64,000 bases of DNA from Pseudoscleropodium purum. Its lineage: Eukaryota > Streptophyta > Bryopsida > Hypnales > Brachytheciaceae. Position 1 is the stretch's first letter; each line of letters starts with the position of its first letter. Shown in pieces: positions 1 through 14,303 of the stretch. Where the stretch lies: contig OZ017798.1 of NCBI GenBank assembly GCA_963969395.1, positions 15,368,173 through 15,432,172 on the forward strand. Reading direction: 5' to 3'. Both the position numbers and the translations under genes were made by a program. The notes beneath the pieces were generated by a model that had not been told where the DNA came from, ran no database searches, and was given only the letters and a program-made list of their open reading frames with translations.

Positions 1-218
1 GTAGTGCTGGAACAGTGGCAGTAAATTCTTAGCATGCTCCATTTTCTTTTGCTAAATCTTAGATGGAATATACAAATGAACACAATTTAGTAAGAAAAAT
101 GGTTTGCCTAAAATCCCAAGCTAGAATCCTTCAAGTATTATATCATAGCTATTTATTTTCCAATCATTGCAATAGCTTATTTTGAAATTCCATCAAGTAG
201 GGAAGCTCTTTATATACT

Positions 219-782
219 TATAGGGTGGTAGGAGGTAAAACAACCCATGTGGGATTTATAAATTAGGATTTGTAGTTTCTTAAACACTCATAGTTAAAAT
301 CAAAAGTAGGAATTGTGATTGAAGTAAAATTTCAAACCTCATTTAGGTATAGTATAGTAACTTTTTTCAAACAAACTTTAACTATGAAAAGTTGTTAAAT
401 TGAGATCAATTTCATCTCCAAAAATTCGTTTGAAATTTAAATCTTCCAATCAAAAGTTATGGACAAATTTCAAAGAGGATGTTTGAAAATGTCAAAAAGA
501 AATTTCCTTCCAACCCCTCTCAAAAATTGGTCCATAACTTTTGATTGGAGAATCTAAATCTTAAAACGATTTTTAGAGAAAATTTTTTAACTTCATTTAC
601 CAACTTTTCATAGTTAAAGTTTGTTTGAAAAAAGTTACTATACTATACCTAAATGAGGTTTGAAATTCTACTTCAATCACAATTCTTTGCTTTAATTTGA
701 CTAAATTATGAGCGGTTGAGAAGCTACAAATTGTAATTTACATATCCCACATTGTTTGTTTTACCAACTAGTACCCCATAGG
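219..782. mobile_element. Long hairpin MITE, copy 1
   Basis: The two halves are near-complementary. The left half runs from TATAGGGTGGTAGGAGG through a stretch with AACCTCATTTAGG. The right half mirrors it and ends GTACCCCATA. The inverted repeat covers almost the whole element, so a transcript could fold into a long hairpin. There is no coding capacity. A diverged second copy lies at 61556-62070. The superfamily is unknown because no clear target duplication is visible. Confidence 0.7.
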
Positions 783-1859
783 TTTATAAAAAATTGTCTT
801 CTCCTCTCTCATCACTCAACACAAGTGGCTAACAATGTATTTTGAGGAAAATTGAATGCTGAAATTGATTTCCATAATAATTTGTAGCCATTTTGTTAAA
901 ACCTTTTATGTTTTGCACTATTTGAATTGAATGTACTTTAAGTTTACATTCACCTTGAATTTGCAGATTTTGTGCATAGTTTTAAATGAAAATAATTGTT
1001 TATATAAGTACCCCAAATCAGTAGTAATTGATAAGGACTTTGACAAACATCGACACGTATTTTTTAACTGTTGACATGATGCCGAATATTTGGCATGATT
1101 TTGTCAGAGAAAAGGCAGCCCTTCCCTTTGCTAGTGAATGTTATGTACAGTAAATCAGCTGTAAAGAGACAATACTACTAGAAAAGAACACATTTGTTCC
1201 AAGATGAACTGGTATTTATAGATGAAAGGATTGTTACACTAGTTAAAATGCAGTACTGAAAGTCAAAATCCAAACCACTGCTCCGTTCTCCAGACCCAGT
1301 CAAATATTAAACAGTACTGGTAAACTTGCAAGGTGATAAGTTACTGATTTTCGGAATGCTTGCAGATTAAGTTAAGCCTCTCAATAACAACTGAAGCAGA
1401 ACGATTATTTGCTTGCATAAGTTATATGCTTGACAGAATAACTGTATTGCTGTACCTGCATCTTGAGCAAGACTGGGATTGCCAGCAATGCTTGCATAAA
1501 TTTGGAGAACGGAATTCAAAAGTATATTTAGAAAAGCATATACTGGGTCCAGCCCAAGTTCAACTGACATTGCTTGGCTTGCACTTCACATGGATGAATC
1601 ACTTTGAACTCAGGTAGCCGGCTCATTTCCAACTGATACCTTAACCCTGTAACGCTGCCCATGGATGACAGAGAATTCTACTGTATACGACAGAAGTGCA
1701 ACTATTCATCTTTAGAGTTTTGTTGTGGAATTGTGATCAGGGAACATCTTCTAGGGAAGTTTGACTTCCAATGAATACTTTTTTCATTTTTTTGAGTGAT
1801 TCATTCTCATGGTATTAGAAAATGATGATTTCTTCGGAGACTAGTCCATCCTTACAAGG
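783..1859. other. Gene-free stretch with a mixed-composition patch
   Basis: The flanks are AT-rich. About 1060-1720 is less AT-rich and holds overlapping ORFs of 67-85 codons on both strands. None shows a domain I recognise, and no convincing chain of splice sites is evident. It could be a gene fragment or an old exon, but nothing supports a call. Confidence 0.35.
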
Positions 1860-2745
1860 TTAACTTCTAAAGGACTAAGGTGCGTTTTTTGGCAACATAA
1901 CTTTTTTAGGCAAGAGCATGTGAGCGGAGATTTCTATACTTTTGACCCAAATTTTAATAGAAGGCATGGGCATGGAATATCTTTCATGTGCACTAAATTT
2001 CAAAACATTTGAAAATACGAGTCAAAAGTTATGGCCTAATATGTAGTTTATTTCTCAACTCAAGCAATTCGGGTAGATCTCAAAATATCACTTTTTTTTA
2101 AAACAAAAAAATGAAATATTATATATATGAGTCAAAAGTTATGAAGTGTTTTAGTTTGTAGGCAGTCATGGATTTTCCACGTCAAATTAACTTTTAAAGT
2201 TATTTATTGAACTCAATTTTCAATATTTTTGAAAAAACATAAAAATATTAGGTGAAGATTGTTTATTAAAACATTAAAATTGTTGAGATTGACATTTTTC
2301 AATTCCATAACTAAATTATTAATAATTTAGTATTTTGATTCATTCTCTATTTTTTTCTACATACTATTTTTTTCCTATTTGTTGTACAATTCCAAATGAT
2401 CAGAAATTTTTCAACCATGTAGCCAACTTGCCTTGAAGAATGAATCCAAAGAGTTGTAACCATTTTGGACATTTTTTCATACAAATGTGATCTTGTGAAG
2501 AGCAACTGCCCAATTTTTTGCAGGGCCCAAACAAGGCTTTTTGTCAATTCAAACACTAATATCTTGCAATCTACATGGTGGAAGTTTCTGAAACATTTTC
2601 CACATTTTTAAAAATTATCATACAACAAGATCCTATGGTTGGATGTATCCAAGAATGTTTTTTTAATTTTTTTTATACTTGTCTGAAAAATAGCAATTTT
2701 GGAGCATTTTTGGTGAAAACATAGTCAAGGAACTTTAGGGGTTAA
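1860..2745 (+). mobile_element. TTAA-flanked non-autonomous element, subfamily A, copy 1
   Basis: The unit is bounded by TTAA at 1860-1863 and 2742-2745. It begins TTAACTTCTAAAGGACTAAGG and ends AACTTTAGGGGTTAA. Its interior (GGCAACATA, a repeated GAGTCAAAAGTTATG block, GGTGAAAACATAGTCAAG near the right end) matches 30148-31076 along its length, so the two are copies of one family. No transposase ORF is present. TTAA with a CCC start is the hallmark of piggyBac-type elements, but that assignment is inference. Confidence 0.65.
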
Positions 2746-3166
2746 GCAATTTCGCGTATCTGGAGTGCAAGTTTCTTGAGTAGAGAAATTTTCTTGTGTA
2801 TGGAAATAAAGTTTGGAAGGATTCTATCCTAGTTTAGAATTCTATTTTTTAGAATATAATTATTATGAATTTTTTAGTTGAAGATTATGTTTAACTTATA
2901 ATGGTTATATAGATATTCCTATTTCCAACTGTAGGTTGGTTGCAAAATCAATCAAGGGCTGGTTGCAAGACTGAGAGTCTTGTAGCCAATCATAATGCAC
3001 CCCAATTGTGCCGTGAACTAAACTATAATTAATCATTATTCATCTCCACATGATAAAAAAAAAAAATCTATATAACTAAAATGGGAGGGAGGTTTGATCA
3101 TAAATGGATTGACAACTATAACTTTGTTAGTCTATAAAGCCCAAAGTTTGAACCAATACCATTTGT

Positions 3167-4090
3167 TTAACCCCTTAAAGACCTAGGCCTTTTTTTTGCC
3201 AAAAAACACTCAAAACAGCCTTTTCTATGGCAAAAGGTGAAAAAAAAATTTAACTATTTTTTTTTCATATCTAACCATAGGATCTTACACCTAAATATTA
3301 TGAGAATGTTTTGAAAAAATTTCAGAATTTTTGACCGCACAAATTGCATGATATCTATGTTTAAAATGGAAGAAACAAGTTTTTCAACACATTGCGGGAC
3401 TAGATTTTTTGACTTTGAACATTTTTAACTTAAATTTTTTGTACTACAATGTTTTGAGCTTTAATTATTTGTTGTATAAAATTGAGTTGAGGGTCTAAGA
3501 AAAATTCAATATATTCAGAAAAACTTAATTTTTATTCTTTAAAAAATTGTTAAGTAGAAGTAGACATGAGATAGAAGGAAAATCTGAATTATTAATATCT
3601 TTAAAATGGAATAAAAATGCACTAATTGCAATGGTGAGATTTTTCTAGAAAGAAAGATTGACCATAATTAGCTTTTTTTTTTGAAAAATTATAAAAATTG
3701 CATTCAGAAATAAATCCTACAAGTTATTTTTTCTAGAAGATGCTCTAATTGCTTGAAAAACTAGATTGTCCATAACTTTCTCATAAAAATTCCAAATGGA
3801 ATGAATCAAAGATTTATATATACAAAAAAATATAATCTATGAGGGAAAAAAAAACTTTAAATCTCAATTTTTGAAATTTTTTTAGCTGCCTCCTATCTAC
3901 TATTTTGAGCTTATTTGGGCATAACTTTTGTTCCTGGTCACTAATTGAAAAAAATTATATTCCCATGAAGCTAATAATTTTTTTTATATTCAAAAGAAGT
4001 TTCAAAAAATAAGAAAAAAATTTCAGCCCGTAGGTACATGCCCAAAATCCCATTTGTCCCTCAAAGGGACAATGGTCCTTTAGGGGTTAA
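3167..4090 (+). mobile_element. TTAA-flanked element, subfamily B, copy 1
   Basis: Starts TTAACCCCTTAAAGACC and ends CCTTTAGGGGTTAA, giving 924 bp. The left interior (GCCTTTTTTTTGCCAAAAAAC) recurs at 27195-28111 and, inverted, at 4433-5371. The element is non-coding. Its terminal bases are shared with subfamily A although the interiors differ, as expected of MITE subfamilies mobilised by one transposase. Confidence 0.7.
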
Positions 4091-4432
4091 CTTCTATTCA
4101 TCTCTCCACATTAATCCATCCAATTTCTATAATTATCTTCTCATCTTCTCTAACTATAGATTCTAGAAAAGAACACATTCTTTTTCTACTTTTATTTTCA
4201 TGGTCATAAAGTATGGCATTGTTGGAATTTTGGCATTAAAAAACATTGGCATGACAACCATTTTAGCATGAAGCTTTACCCATGTGTCAATTTCTACAAG
4301 CCAAACATTAAAAAAATAAGATGAAGAAGTTGAAAATGACCTTGGAAAAACAATCACAACATAGGTGGAAGGTTTCAAACCCCAATTGATGGCAACCTTG
4401 TACTTACATGTACAAGGGGAGACATAGGGGTA

Positions 4433-5371
4433 TTAACCCCTAAATTCCCAATGTCCCCTCAAGAGACAAATCAAATTTTGGGCAAATTCCTGTGATCTCA
4501 ATTTTTGATGAATTGTTTTGAAACTTTCCCATAAGATAGAAAAACTGATTACCTACATGGGAATATAATTTTTATTTCAATTGGTGCCTGGGAGTAAAAG
4601 TTATACCACAAAAAGCTTGAAACTAAACTTGGCGGGCAGCACAAAGAAATTGTAAAAAATCAAAATAAATTTTCATTTTTTTTTCTTTTGAAATTTTTTC
4701 TTTTTGTCTACATGTGAAGATTTAATTAGTTCTATTTGGATTAATAATGAGAAAGTTAAAGACAATTTTGTTTTTCAGGCAATTTCAACATCTTCTTGAA
4801 AAAATAACTTAAAGGGTTCATTTCTGAATGCAATTTTCACAATTTTTCACAATTTTTTTTTTGAGAATGTTGTGTTCAATTGCTACAATAATCTCACAAT
4901 TGGGATTATTTTCTTTCAATCCCATCTTGGATTTATTAACAATTTAGTTTTTTTCCAATCTTGGACCTACTTCTACTTAGCATTTTTTTAAAGAATGAAA
5001 ATCAAATGTGTGTTTTTTGTTTTGTTTTTTAATTTCCTACACTTTCAACTCAATTCTTCAACATAAATTTTTTTTTAATTCAAAGTTTGTAGTGCAAAAA
5101 AAATTCACAATTGGTAGTCAAAGTCATCTGAAATTGCAAGCTAGTGTTCAAAAAAACTTTCTTTTTCAACTTTGAATGCTAATATCTTCCAATCTATACG
5201 GACAAACTTCATGAAATTTTTACCATGTGAGCTAAGACAAGTAAAGTACAAGATCCCTACAATTAGATTCTAAAAAAAAGATTTTTTTTTGTATTCTTGG
5301 ATGAATGTAGCAAAAACGGTAGTTTTGAGTGGTTTTTGATAGAAAAATGGCCTTGGGACTTTAGGGGTTAA
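4433..5371 (-). mobile_element. TTAA-flanked element, subfamily B, copy 2 (inverted)
   Basis: Starts TTAACCCCTAAATTCCC and ends GGGACTTTAGGGGTTAA. Read on the minus strand its left end continues TCCCAAGGCCA and then an AAAACCACTCAAAA block. This is the same left end as the copy at 3167, so the two B copies lie in opposite orientation about 340 bp apart. There are no ORFs of note. Confidence 0.7.
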
Positions 5372-6151
5372 GAAATAAGAATAAGAAGTAAGAATCCAAC
5401 TACTACAAAAAACAACCCCTTCAATCTAATAACCTATGAAAAATTTGCAAATATAAGCTTGCAACACCAGCAACCACATAAAAGTTTTACTTCAAGAACC
5501 TTGGGATTCAATAGACATTGCTTTCATAATTTATACAAAATAGTCAATACTAAAAAATACACCTTCTACATGTGAAATACATATCTAATGTGAAACGCTC
5601 AATATGTGTGTTTATAGAATCTTGTACTCAAAATTGACACAAGTTCAATTGTGCTTCTTTTGTGATTAATTGACACTTACATAGGGATAGTTAAAGCTAT
5701 TTTCTACAATTAAATATGGAAAAAAGACTCAAAAAGTATAGTGTTGACTATTATACTTGAAAGTACTAAAAAAATTGTTATACACATTATGATACATGAT
5801 ATTTTTATGTTGACTTCTTTCTAGAAAGTGCATATCTGCTTGTACCATCTTTGTGTGTACTATTCTGTCAAAATACTGCCAATGTTATTCAAGGCACATA
5901 AGGGATACATATTTTGCAATTCTTCCACGGATTTTTATATATCATATAGTGATTGGAAAATATCCCAATGTATAAATGCATACAACTACTACATGCAATT
6001 ATATTTTCCAAATTGAATTGTTCTAATTCATTCTCTACCAAAAAAATTAGTGACCTCCATTTTTTAATTCATTTTCAATTCCTCTCAAATTACGAGTTAT
6101 TTCTATTTTTCTCACTTTGAAAAAAAAATTGTGGTTCTTTAGGACTTAAGG
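5372..6151. other. AT-rich gene-free stretch
   Basis: No gene is recognisable. At its right edge, TTCTTTAGGACTTAAG (about 6136-6151) looks like the degraded right terminus of another TTAA-type element abutting the next copy. Confidence 0.4.
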
Positions 6152-6965
6152 GATAACCACTTAAAGATGTTGAGATCCAAAATTGTCCAATTGATAACTT
6201 TCCAAAATACTGTACAAATGAAAAATGCACCTATTGGTTCAAAAATCAAACCATTTTTTAATGACTTCTTTGGGTAATAGGCTATAGTCCTTCCCAAGTT
6301 AATGCATGTTATTGACTTTGTTGAAAAAAATGCAAGGCACAGTTAATTTGTGACATGCTAAATTTCAAAAAAAATCCCTAAAAGACCAAGTGGCCGTTCA
6401 TTATACAGAATTTAAGATTTAGGATAGTTATGCACAAAGTCAATTTGGGTTGTATGTTTATGAAACTTTAACAAAAACTACAAACATATACCCCTTTAGA
6501 GGGAATCTAATTTTTTTTTCAAATTGAGTGCCTAAATAAAAAAATTATCCTACCCTAAACTTTTTGATTGAGTAGTCCGTTCAACTTTGGGCAATATGTG
6601 CAAATTCTACTTCTACTTCTTAAATTTGGTAGGTATATTATTTATATGATGCAAGATGCAAATGTAAGAAAATAACAGTGTACAATGTAAAAATCTCACA
6701 CTAGGAGGAGTTGAAATTTGTTAGCTATATCAAGTAAGGTTGGGAAAAAAATTCATCTAACTTCAAATGTTATTAATAATCTTTCAATTTGTGTTGTCAA
6801 AGTTTTTGAATTTTTTTCCACACATTCACATAGTATTTTTCTTACCAATTTTTATGGTTAAATTTTGAAAAAAAACTTCTTTTTTTCATTTTTTTTAATA
6901 TCCTAAAAAGTGGCAGTTTTTCACAATTTTCTACTTGAAATGTGCCTCAATCCTTCAAGGGTTAA
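6152..6965 (+). mobile_element. TTAA-type element, subfamily C, degraded
   Basis: The left edge reads ATAACCACTTAAAGATG, a decayed form of TTAACCCCTTAAAG. The right edge ends TCCTTCAAGGGTTAA. The interior shares an ACCCCTTTAGAGGGAATCTAA-type block with sequence near 7680, so a further relic probably spans about 7400-8150. The element is non-coding. Confidence 0.45.
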
Positions 6966-7399
6966 AATCTTCTTTTAAGTAAAGATCAATCTTGTTTATT
7001 TTGATTTTGAAAAAGTGGATAGGATTATTAATCTTTTAATGGCCTCTAAGTCCTTTTTGAGTTTTTGCATATTTTTGCTTATATATGTGTGCAACTATTT
7101 TATTAACCTGAATTTTATCAAATTGGAAGGTTGTGTTTTCAAGATTCAAGTAGTATTGTGGACAAATGATAATTTATATAGATGATCATTGTTCTAAAGT
7201 ACTTTGTTTGTTGTTCAAAACATGGATTTTGGAGGATTTAGGATTTGATCAACTAAAGGCTTTCTTTGTGTGGGTGGGGGGTGAAATTGTACCAAATTGC
7301 ACTAGAAAAAATAATTTGACTAAAAAACTAATGACAAATAGTGAAGTTTTTTGCTAGAAAACTTTCAATTAAAAAAAAATCATGAATGATATTGCCAAA

Positions 7400-8030
7400 T
7401 TGTAGATGGAAACAAAATAATTATAGATATTTGATATGTTCTAAATAATGTGATATTTTCTATCCAATATGTAATTGAATGTTGAAATTTAGAGCACTAC
7501 TATGACATACAATACCACAACTTTGGCACTTCATAAAAAATGAAAAAAAAATCCCTTGGAATTGACCTTTAAATGCAAGTATCCATCAAATGAAAAATTC
7601 ATGGAGGTTCATTAAAGTCAACTTTAAATGAATTTCTTATAAAAATTTCTAAAATTTTGACACAAAGTGCAAAATTATAACCCTTTAGAGAGAATATAAC
7701 TTTCCAATCACGTGCTTGAATCAAATTTTATGTTACATGAAGTTTTTTGGACATAAAAAAACAATAAAATTTACTAATTTCCTCTTTTGCTTCTAAAACT
7801 TGGTAAAAATATAACTAGCTATTTAGTAAGAAAATGTAATACAAAAAACTCACTTAAAGAAGGATTGAATTTTATTTTGTTTATGAGGCAAGGCCAAAAT
7901 AATTTTTTTTCCTAATTTCAAACACTATCTAAGCATATCTTGCAATCTAGCAGTCAATGTTTTTAGAACTTTTCATACATTCCTAGAGTAGTCTAGTATA
8001 ACTTTGGATGGTTGAGTTCCAAATAAATAA

Positions 8031-8070
<40 letters not shown>

Positions 8071-8150
8071 TTATTTACTTATTATCAATGTGCCAAAAAT
8101 TGACAATTTTTGACTAAAGTGATATTACAATCCTTTAGAGGTTGATAGAA
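7400..8150 (+). mobile_element. Probable subfamily C relic
   Basis: It shares the interior block CCCTTTAGAGAGAATATAA with the element at 6152-6965. It ends near 8140 with ATCCTTTAGAGGTTGA, a decayed right terminus. The left boundary is not clear, and a palindromic microsatellite interrupts it at about 8021-8078. Confidence 0.3.
8021..8078. repeat. Palindromic AATA/AT microsatellite
   Basis: A run of AATA units passes into (AT)n and out into mirrored TATT units, so the whole tract is self-complementary. It lies inside a degraded TTAA-type element. Confidence 0.9.
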
Positions 8151-11670
<3,520 letters not shown>

Positions 11671-13020
11671 GCCAATAAGGGAAAAGCAGCCCATGATAGG
11701 CAGAATGACTCACTCGTTTGTCCTGTTGGCATTGTTGAAAACAAATTTAGAATTAAAAAAAAAAAAAAAAAATTATACACACACAAACAAATGGGAGAAA
11801 CGGGGAGAGCAATTGAAATTTTCAGTTACCTTTTTTTTTTGACAAAGTATGAATTTGTTTGAAGTGGAGTGTCCATTGGGCTCAACTGAAAAGAGTCTAT
11901 AGGCAACCCCCCGAAAACAATAGAAAAGTGTAATATTCATAATGGTCATCTTCCTCTCCTAAAGTAGTCAACAAAGTCACAATATTTTCCTAACATGATT
12001 GCAATATGAAAGCTTTGAAAAGTCATTTTTTGTGATCAATTTATACTCAAAAGTTTTAAATTTTAGAGTGCATAAGAATCATAGCCAATAAGGTAAAGCA
12101 ACCTTTGATAGGTAGAATGACTTGTTTGTCTTGTTGATTTTATAGAAAAAAAACATACACATAGACAAATAGGAGAAATGGGGAGAATGACTGAAATTTT
12201 TGGTTATCTTTTTGACAAAGTATGAATTTGTTATGAATCTTTGAAGAGTAGTGCACATTTGGCCCAACTAAGAACAGTCTCTAGATGACCCTCTAAACCA
12301 ACTAAAAAGTGTAATATCCACAATGTTCATCTTATTCTCCTAAAGTAGTCAACAAAGCCAAGAATATTTTCTAACATGACCATAATATGAAGGCTTATTA
12401 AAGTCATTTCACATGATCAATTTACACTCAAAAGTTTTAAATTTTAGAGTGCATTGTAAGAACCTTAGCCATTAAGGTAAAGCAACCTATGATAGGAAGA
12501 ATGACTCGTTTGTCCTATTGGCATTGTTGAAAAATTTTAAATTTTGTTCTACACAAAGACAAATGGGAGAAATGGGGAGAGCAATTGAAATTGAAATTTT
12601 TAGTTATCTTTTTGGCAAATAGTGTGAATTTTTTTTGAATTTTGGAAGTCTATTGCCCATTTGGTCCAACTAAAAAGAATCTCTAGATGCCCCCCAAAAC
12701 CAAAAAAAGGAAGTATAATAATCATAATGGTCATTTTATTCTCCTAAAGTAGTCAAGAATGTCATAATATTTCCTAACGTGGTTGCAACATGAAGGTTTA
12801 AAAAAGTCATTTCTTGTGATCAATTTACACTCAAAAGTTTAAATTTCAGAGTGTACAGGAACCTTAGCCAATAAGGTAAAGCAACATATGATAGGTAGAT
12901 TGACTTGTTTGTCCTATTGGCATCGTTGAAAATTTAAAAAAAAATTCCACACAAAGACAAATGGGAGAAATGGAGAGAGCAATTCAATTGAAATTTTTTG
13001 TTATCTTTTTGGCAAAACAA
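11671..13020. repeat. Tandem array, about 3.4 copies of a ~400 bp unit
   Basis: Units begin GCCAATAAGG or a close variant at about 11671, 12084, 12468 and 12867 (spacings 413, 384 and 399 bp). Each carries the shared blocks GATAGG(C/T)AGAATGACT, ACAAATGGGAGAAA and CTCCTAAAGTAGTCAA. The fourth copy stops after about 150 bp. The copies are diverged and differ by small indels. No coding function is apparent. Confidence 0.85.
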
Positions 13021-13970
13021 AAATATATTACTAATTATTGGTTAAACCAATCTTAATCTAAAAGTTGTCACTAAAATATGAAAAATTGTCCAATTTCTAA
13101 TTTGAGAATTGACAATTGCAGAAGGCACATATAGAAGTAAATAGAAAAAATGATCACCCCAACCATACACCCATCTTCTACCTCACTAATTGAGATTCTT
13201 AAAAAATTGATCAAAATAACCTTATAATCTATTCAATAATCATAATCCATATTTATATTTAGGCAAACTCTACTCCTTGGCTATCTAGTTTTGGCTACAA
13301 CATATTGGTGAAGTGGTTGTAAGTTCAAATCCATGTGTTGATGTTGTGTACACCATCATTGTCTTTTGAGTATTAGAGAAGAAAAAATTAACGATATTGA
13401 AGAAGTTATTGGAGGAAGAAGGAGAACAAAAATTTTAAATGATAAGGTAGGCATACCCATTATGGACCTTCTTCCTAATTGTAGACCAATCTTCATCTAA
13501 GTCCCTAAAATGTTGGACACTTGGACATAATGGATATTCCTATCGTATAATAGGGGCTACTTCCAAGTCAAGGCACTTTAGATAAAGTTTCCTTTGGCAT
13601 TGGTCCTTGTGGTTTACGTAATTGAACAATATCATTTGTATGAATGTACACTTCATTCATGTAGGTCTTTGAGTCAATCCCCCCTCTTTTTGCTCTATTG
13701 GCTAGTTCTTTATAAGATACAAATACTTTGGCAATCAAAACTTAAAATGAGCTTTCATACACTAGTTGTGAAAGGTTGGGGCTATTATAAGTTGTAGAAT
13801 TTTTAACTGATTTTTAATTTCTAAGTCCCAATACACCACTATCCGTAAATGAAAATCATTTTATTTTATTTTTCACAAATGAAATCACAAGTATCTTCTA
13901 CAAGTCATAAATTTTTAGATTTATTCTATAAAGATTAGAGATTTTGTACAATGTACAATGTACAATGTAA
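13021..13970. other. AT-rich gene-free stretch
   Basis: No gene is recognised. Three direct units of TACAATG occur just before 13971. An ORF of 67 codons at 13594-13797 has no recognisable feature. Confidence 0.4.
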
Positions 13971-14121
13971 CTAGTAGAAAGGTGGTCTTGAAGCACCAAT
14001 CTACAATTTTAGAACTTAGTGCTGTAAAGACATATGAGCATGACACTTGGAACTCATGCGGCCTTGTAGCATCAAGCTCTAACACTCTAGACTAGTACTC
14101 CAAGACCACCTTTTCTACTAG
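13971..14121. mobile_element. Small TIR element (MITE-like), 151 bp
   Basis: It begins CTAGTAGAAAGGTGGTCTTG and ends CAAGACCACCTTTTCTACTAG, an almost perfect 21 bp terminal inverted repeat around an unrelated ~110 bp core. No target duplication is obvious. It is too short to code. Confidence 0.65.
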
Positions 14122-14257
14122 CTAATTGGTGTAAATGTGAAGCCCAGTGGACTACAAAAAAAGTACTAAAAGACACTAACAATGCCACTGATCATTGGTG
14201 AATGTGGAAATAGGAGAACAAGTTCCACCGATATCAGTGCATTCTACACTGTAGAAG

Positions 14258-14303
14258 GAACATAAAAGTGCTTTCTCAATGAACATAAAAGTGCTTTCTC
14301 AAT
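14258..14303. repeat. Perfect 23 bp tandem duplication
   Basis: The unit starts GAACATAAAAGTGC and occurs twice back to back without mismatch, indicating a recent local slippage event. Confidence 0.95.

Noticed and set aside
2731..5371. CCCTAAA/TTTAGGG units that match the plant telomere repeat
   Set aside because: They occur singly, always at the ends of TTAA-bounded elements, and never in tandem, so they are terminal-repeat bases rather than interstitial telomere DNA.
11671..13020. Possible CRISPR-like array
   Set aside because: Units are ~400 bp, diverged and without spacers, in a eukaryotic setting.
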